DNA of 64,000 nt from Montifringilla adamsi (lineage: Eukaryota > Chordata > Aves > Passeriformes > Passeridae): assembly GCA_017590115.1 (NCBI GenBank), contig JAGGNK010011003.1:5099899-5163898 (forward strand), in the 5' to 3' direction. The translations under genes were made by a program, and so were the position numbers. Numbering within the stretch: the stretch's first letter is position 1; each line of letters starts with the position of its first letter. Positions 58,727 to 64,000 of the stretch are shown one piece after another. Under the pieces are notes generated by a model. That model worked only from the letters and a program-made list of their open reading frames with translations, was not told the origin of the DNA and ran no database searches.

Positions 58727-58834
58727 CAGACCCTTGTTCTGGTCTGAAATACTACAAGCAGCTGGTGAATAAATCTCTGACAGACCCTTGTTCTGGTCTG
58801 AAATACTACAAGCAGCTGGTGAATAAATCTCCTG
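58727..58834. repeat. 54 bp tandem duplication
   Basis: 'cagacccttgttctggtctg' starts both copies (58727, 58781). They are identical up to the last few bases. Confidence 0.95.
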
Positions 58835-59129
58835 TGTTCTGGCTGAGGTAGGTATAAAAGCAAAAAGCTCTTTGAAGTCTGGGATTGGCTTCCACATCCC
58901 TCCCTCATGGCAGCTGATTAGGCACTTTCATGCTGTGCCAAGATGGTGGGTTCCTGTGCCGAGCCAGAGAGGACAAACAAGAGCCAGGTAAGGGGAGAGG
59001 ACAGGTGTGGCTGTCCCTGGACAGCGGCCACCGGGACCTGCCCCCGGCTGCAGACGAGGGAGTGGCAGGAGAGGTGTGTGTGTGTGTGCTTCCATGATCC
59101 CCGCGTCAATGGGGACAGGCTCTCTGGAA

Positions 59130-59562
59130 CAGCACCACAGAACCCTCAGGGAATCACAGAACCCTTCAGGGAATCACAAAATCCTTCACAGAACCCTTCA
59201 CAGCACCACAGAACCCTTCAGAGAATCGTTCAGGGAATCACAGAACCCTTCAGGGAATCACAGAACTCTTCAGGGAATCCTTCAGGGAATCACAGAACCC
59301 TTCAGGTAATCACAGAACCCTTCAGGGAACCCTTCAGGGAATCACAGAACCCTTCAGGGAATCACAAAATCCTTCACAGAACCCTTCACAGCACCACAGA
59401 ACCCTTCAGAGAATCGTTCAGGGAATCACAGAACCCTTCAGGGAATCACAGAACCCTTCAGGGAATCCTTCACAGCATCACAGAACCCTTCAGAGAATCA
59501 CAGAATCCTTCACAGAATCACAAAACCCTTCACAGCCTCACAGAACCCTTAAGAGAATCATA
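59130..59562. repeat. 19-20 bp minisatellite CACAGAACCCTTCAGGGAAT
   Basis: More than 20 units occur. Blocks of about 185 bp recur (59180 and 59365: 'aatccttcacagaaccc'). Confidence 0.95.
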
Positions 59563-59565
59563 GGG

Positions 59566-60015
59566 GGCTGTGAGGGACCATGAAGGGCCATAAAGTCCCG
59601 TGAAGGACCATGAAGGCCATAAAGTCCCATGAGGGACTGACACCGGTCCCTCAAGGGGCCCTGAGGGGCCATGAGGGACCATAAAGGGCCGTGAGGGACC
59701 ACAAAGGACCATAAAGCCCCACGAGGGACCCTGAGGGGCCGTGAGGGACCATGAAGGGCCATGAGGGACCATAAACGGCTGTGAGGGACCATGAAGAACC
59801 ACAAAGTCCCACGCGGGACTGACACGGGCCCCTCGAGGGACCCTGAGGGGCCGTGAGGGACCATGAAGGGCCATGAGGGACCATAAACGGCTGTGAGGGA
59901 CCATGAAGAACCACAAAGTCCCACGCGGGACCGAGACCGGCGCCTCGAGGGACCCTGAGGGGCCGTGAGGGACCATGAAGAACCACAAAGTCCCACGCGG
60001 GACCGACACGCGCCC
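59566..60015. repeat. Minisatellite GGGACCATGAAGGGCCAT, upstream of AURKAIP1
   Basis: Units of about 12-20 bp (GTGAGGGACCATGAAG, 'aaccacaaagtcccac') occur, with larger blocks of about 115 bp repeated at about 59703, 59818 and 59935. The array runs into the CpG island at 60015. Confidence 0.94.
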
Positions 60016-60250
60016 CTCGAGGCCCCCTGAGCGGCCGTTACCCGCGCGCGCCGCCAGGGCGCGCTGCGGCCGGCCGGAAGTTCCGGTGGCGGCGGGGCCG
60101 GTGGGTGATGGCGGCGGTGGCGGCGGGGCCGTGAGGGGAGGGCGAGAACCGCGGCTCGGGGGCTCTGTGCGGATCCCTCCCGGGGCGGGGCAGCGCCGGC
60201 AGTGCCGGGAGGGCTGAGGGGAAGGAGGCGGCCCCTCGGTGACGGCCCGT
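60016..60250 (+). promoter_or_regulatory. AURKAIP1 promoter, CpG island
   Basis: This dense CpG block has a palindromic ETS-type site CCGGAAGTTCCGG (60074-60086) and a YY1-type GATGGCGGC near 60108-60116. There is no TATA box. An untranslated first exon is expected here. Its donor could not be fixed with certainty. Confidence 0.7.
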
Positions 60251-60582
60251 TTTTATGCCGCGCAGCTGCTCCTACCGGCCGTAGGGAGGAGCAGGGTTGT
60301 GCCAGGGAGCTTGGCTGGAGTTGCCGTGTTTTTAAAGTTAAAACAGCGCAAGGTTTATTAATAAATCGCCTCCGCGGCTCAGCTGCTCCTGTGCTTGACC
60401 CGCACAGCAGAGCCCCACAGACTGAGGGTAAAACGAGGAGGATGTTTAGGGTCTCAGCCTGTCTTTTGGGGATGTGGGGTTGAATAGCGAAGGTTTTTTA
60501 ATGCTGCATGTTTGCATGACTGAATAAATGTTCTTATTTGAACAGTCATTGCTGGCTCTGCCAGTGAAAAAAGAGAAACAAA

Positions 60583-63340
60583 ATGTTAATATCACGGCTG
60601 AGTTCCCAGTTACTGAAGGCTTCGAGAATTGCAGGTAAATTGGTATTGTGTGGCCAAGATTTCTGTTTGTTTGGGTTTATTTTCCTGGGGTAATTGGGCT
60701 CCCAGAAGGTTTTTTTTTCCCACCAAGAAGTGCAGGAGAGAGGAGGCTGTTGAGTCAGTGCTTGTCAAATGTTTTTACGTCTCTGATTTATTATCTAAGT
60801 ACGGTGTGGCTTTGGTTTGACCTTAGGAGAAGATTCCTTAGCAGCAGAGAGGTTTGATACAGCAAACACTTCCTTACCATTCCTAATTGATTTTCCTTCA
60901 GAAAGCACAAGAACGTTCCACTTCATGGAATCATGGAAGGGTTTGGGTTGGAAGGGACCTTAAAGGCCATGGAATTCTAAACTCCTGCTGGGCAGGGACA
61001 CCTCCCAGTGAAGGAGAGCCTTAAAGACCATGGAATTCCACTCCCTTCACCTCCCAGTGAAGGGGAACCCTAAAGACCATGGAATTCCAACCCCTTCAGC
61101 TCCCAGTGAAGGAGAATCTTAAGGAGCATGGAATTCCACTCCCTTCACCTCCCAGTGAAGGGGAACCTTAAATGCCATGGAATTCCAAACTCCTGCTGGG
61201 CAGGGATATCTCTCAGTGTAGGAGAATCCTAAAGACCATGGAATTCCACTCCCTTCACCTCCCAGTGAAGGGGAACCTTAAATGCCATGGAATTCCACTC
61301 CTTTCACCTGCCACTGAAGGGGAACCTCCACCCTGCTCTGCCTGGGCAGCTTACCCAGTAAAATATAAAATATTTTTAGCATGGCAGCATTGTAGTTAAA
61401 ACTGAAAACCCTTCCTTGCTTTTGTGATGTCGATACAACTTCTGTGAGTGTTTCCCTTCATCAGCTTGCTCTGGCCAGATCTGTCTGTTTTCCAAGGAGT
61501 TTTCCAAGGACAAACTGGCAGTTTGAGAGCTGGGCAGAGCTTTTCCCTGGAAAATTCTGTCTTTTGAGGTGCATCCCCTTTCTCCCAAAGGCCACCTCTT
61601 GCCCAGGTCGGTGTCCTCGTTCCTCTGCTGCCGCTCTCCGTGCGCACGCTACAGCACCCAGCCCCCCAACACCAGCGGGGCCCAGCCCCAGCAGTGGCAC
61701 TCGCTGGACCCTGAGCTGGAGGAGATCCTCATTCCCAGGAAACTCTCCATCAGCCCCTTGGAGAGCTGGCTGACAGTGAGGTACTCCCTGCCCAAAGCTG
61801 AGGGGGCTCAGGAAGAAGCCAGCCATGAAAGCCCACAGCCCTTGGAGTGTCCTCCTGCTGCTGGGACAGGGATTGTGGAGGAAGGAGAGGGAGCCTTGGG
61901 TGACAGAGTGCAGTGCAGGAATGTGCTGAAGATCCGCAGGAGGAAAATGAACAGGCACAAGTACAAGAAGCTGCTCAAGAGGAGGAAGTTCATCCGCAGG
62001 AGGATAAAGGAGGGGCGCAAGAAGAAGCGTCAGGTGAGCTCAGGGGAGGGGGTGTTCCCTGACAGAAATGTGCCCACACATCAACCCAGCTTCTGTTTAA
62101 GTGGATTTAGGGAAAAATGAGCTTGAAAAAATCAGCTTGTCTTGCTTGACTTTCCCTACAGAGCTGAGGAATAAAATTGAAACAAGGAGTTCTGTGAGTC
62201 AGAGAATTTAAGAAAACCAGCTGATACATCACTTTTGGGTCAAATCCCTGATTTAGGGATTTTTTTTTGTCTTGCTCCTTGCATGGACACTAAGAACTCT
62301 AAAGCTGAGACTTGTCTCCCTTGAATGTAGCTTTATTTTATTTATTTAGCCTGAAGCTGTGCCAGGGGAGGGTCAGGTTGGGCACCAGCAGGAATTTCCC
62401 CATGGAAAGGGTGTCCAGGAACTGCCCAGGGAGGTTTGGAGTCCCCATCCCTGGAGGTGTCCAAGGAATTCCTGGATGTGGCACTCGGTGCAGGGTGACA
62501 GGGTGGACATCACTCACAGCTGGACCCAGTAACCTCAGAGATCTTTCCCAGCTTCAGGGATTCTGTGATTCCAAACAAAAATGTGATGATTGTTGGGCTT
62601 AATTTTTCTTCCATGAGAGTAATTTAGAAATACGTGTGATTAATGGAGATGAATTTAGTATTTGTGTGAAGGATGAATTGATGTGTCCACCCTGGATCAG
62701 GGAGACTGCTTTAATCTTCATTTCTCCCCTGTCTTGCCACCATCCTCATTCTTATTCTATTTTTTTTTTATAGAAGCCTTTTACTTTACTAGAAGGGGTG
62801 AGGGAAAACATGGGGGTTTGTTCAAGCTGGGGATGTTCTCCTTCAGCACTGCCTTTTGTGGGATATAATTTAGTTAATTCTCTAGGAATTTTCAACTTGC
62901 CCAGATGCAAATTAGGGTTAATTGTAATTCCACTGCTTCAGTTTTGCAGTGAATTCTGTAAAATCTTCTTATTTTCCTTTTTCCTTACCATTTCATTGTT
63001 CACCTTCTCAGTTTTCCTTTCACAGAACTTTAAAAATGATACTGCCAAATTCCCTGTGCATTTTAATGTCTTCTGATGTATTTTCTGCAGTAAAATTCAA
63101 TATTTTGACACTTAAAACCTTTGTTTCCTTTGTGTGTGTTACACCTACACTGTCATTGGGACACGTGGGCAGTGGCTGTTTTTTCTAAGCTGTGTTACCA
63201 TTTTTTTTCCCTCTTTTTTTTTCCTATTTTAGATAAAATTTGAGAAAGATTTGGAGCGCATCTGGAAAAAAGCTGGCTTGAAAAGTGCTCCTGCAGGGTG
63301 GCAAACCCCCAAGATCTACCTGAGGAGTTCCAAGCGATAA
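60583..63340 (+). CDS. AURKAIP1: AURKAIP1, mitochondrial ribosomal protein mS38
   Basis: This is a small-subunit mitoribosomal protein (mS38), also described as an Aurora-A kinase interacting protein. Coding exons are 60583-60634, 61591-62033 and 63233-63340, with phases 1 and 0, giving 200 aa (human 199). The N-terminus [14 protein letters not shown] matches the human start and looks like a mitochondrial targeting peptide. Conserved blocks are [20 protein letters not shown], then [17 protein letters not shown] from residue 129 (the basic DUF1713/mS38 domain), and in the last exon [17 protein letters not shown] and GWQTPKIYL. The ATG sits in the second transcribed exon, after an acceptor TTTGAACAG. 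The acceptor of the 61591 exon, TCTCCCAAAG, is less typical, but it is the one that keeps the frame. Confidence 0.96.
60926..61345 (-). mobile_element. CR1 tail (minus) expanded into tandem units
   Basis: The left end 'gaatcatggaagggtttggg' and 'ttggaagggaccttaaagg' is the complement of a CR1 3' end. It is followed by about five units of about 80 bp with CCATGGAATTCCACTCCCTT, 'cacctcccagtgaaggggaa' and 'ccttaaa'. It lies in AURKAIP1's intron. Confidence 0.8.
62350..62578 (+). mobile_element. CR1 LINE fragment
   Basis: The run 'gtgccaggggagggtcagg', 'ttggagtccccatccctgg', 'aattcctggatgtggcactc' and 'gggattctgtgattcc' is a CR1 3' region, in the last intron of AURKAIP1. Confidence 0.88.
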
Positions 63341-63380
63341 AAAAAACCCCACCTGTCACAAATTTTAACCTGCAATTGTA

Positions 63381-63841
63381 ATTAAAAAAAATATTTAAGT
63401 ATGTTGATGACAATTAACCTTTTTCTGATTGTGATGAAAACAGTAGGAAGCAGTTTTCCAAGGACAAACTGGCAGCTTTTCCTCCCCAAAGGAGAGGTGG
63501 GAGCTCTTTCCTGTGGTCATTGCTGAATTTCTGGAGTCCCTCTTTGAGATGAGGCTGAACCTAAGAAAAATCAGGTGTGGGAGAAGGGATCAGTGAAAGA
63601 ATTCCTGTTGTTTATATGGCACAAACCTTTGGAAAAGTTCTTTTCTAAATTGCATTCTTTCACAGCCTTACTGCAGAAAGGTTGGGGTTTTCCTAAGAGT
63701 TGTGGTGGGGTGGGAATTGGATCAGAATTCCGTGGAATTTACCTGCAGGAGCTTTTGTTGTCTCTTATGTGGAGCCTTGGGCATCGTGTGAGCATCCTTA
63801 AAAGGCACATTTCTTTTTGTGTTCTATTTTGTGCTAATAAA
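63381..63841 (+). promoter_or_regulatory. AURKAIP1 polyadenylation signals
   Basis: ATTAAA at 63381-63386 is close to the stop codon. AATAAA at 63836-63841, followed by a T-run and TGACC, is the stronger distal candidate. Confidence 0.6.
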
Positions 63842-64000
63842 AAATGGTTATTTTTTTTGTCTTTGACTGACCCCTTTAATGTAAAACATCCAGATATTGC
63901 TCAAAGTAGAAGCTCAGAGCTAATTATTCATTAACTACAAGAACTTTTGTGCCTGAGACAAGCCTGATACAATCAGCTGCTTTTGCATGGTTGAAGAGAG
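63842..64000. other. Right edge, no feature
   Basis: Unique sequence downstream of AURKAIP1; nothing is recognised. Confidence 0.4.

Overview
The window is vertebrate nuclear DNA, almost certainly from a bird and probably a gene-dense microchromosome. Four facts support this. Genes have compact introns with GT-AG sites. Several CR1 LINE 3' tails are present, ending in the avian TTCTGTGATTCTGTGA-type signature. Promoters are strongly CpG-rich. Minisatellites are very abundant. The gene order VWA1, TMEM88B, MRPL20, CCNL2, AURKAIP1 matches human 1p36.33 read in the opposite direction. The exact species cannot be told from the sequence; the repeat load would suit a passerine.

Layout. From 1 to about 7,000 lies the 5' part of VWA1 on the minus strand: the signal-peptide exon at 6878-6950 and the vWA-domain exon at 255-818, separated by a 6 kb intron full of tandem repeats. 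The rest of VWA1 lies off the left edge. From about 7,100 to 22,000 no gene is visible and the DNA is dominated by minisatellites, including a 2 kb array with a 765 bp internal duplication. TMEM88B (minus, two coding exons) lies at 22656-25846. MRPL20 (plus, four exons) lies at 30410-33058, directly behind a 1.4 kb G-rich minisatellite. CCNL2 (plus, eleven coding exons) lies at 34286-43292, with a long 3'UTR to about 45,170. A classical short-chain dehydrogenase/reductase gene of the C-factor/sniffer type (plus, six exons, 253 aa) lies at 48405-57924. AURKAIP1 (plus, three coding exons, 200 aa) lies at 60583-63340.

How the genes relate. They do not form a pathway. VWA1 is a secreted matrix protein. 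TMEM88B is a two-pass membrane protein whose relative TMEM88 binds Dishevelled. MRPL20 and AURKAIP1 are mitochondrial ribosomal proteins (bL20m and mS38). CCNL2 is a cyclin with an RS domain that acts in transcription and splicing. The dehydrogenase is a predicted NADP(H)-dependent oxidoreductase.

The points most worth a second look are these: a frame-shifting tandem duplication of the first exon of the dehydrogenase gene; a six-copy CCAAT-box array just upstream of it; a candidate alternative terminal exon in CCNL2 that would give a 223 aa short cyclin L; and several minisatellites that sit directly against promoters and 3' ends. All exon boundaries were read by eye from splice signals, reading frame and family resemblance; no database search was possible.
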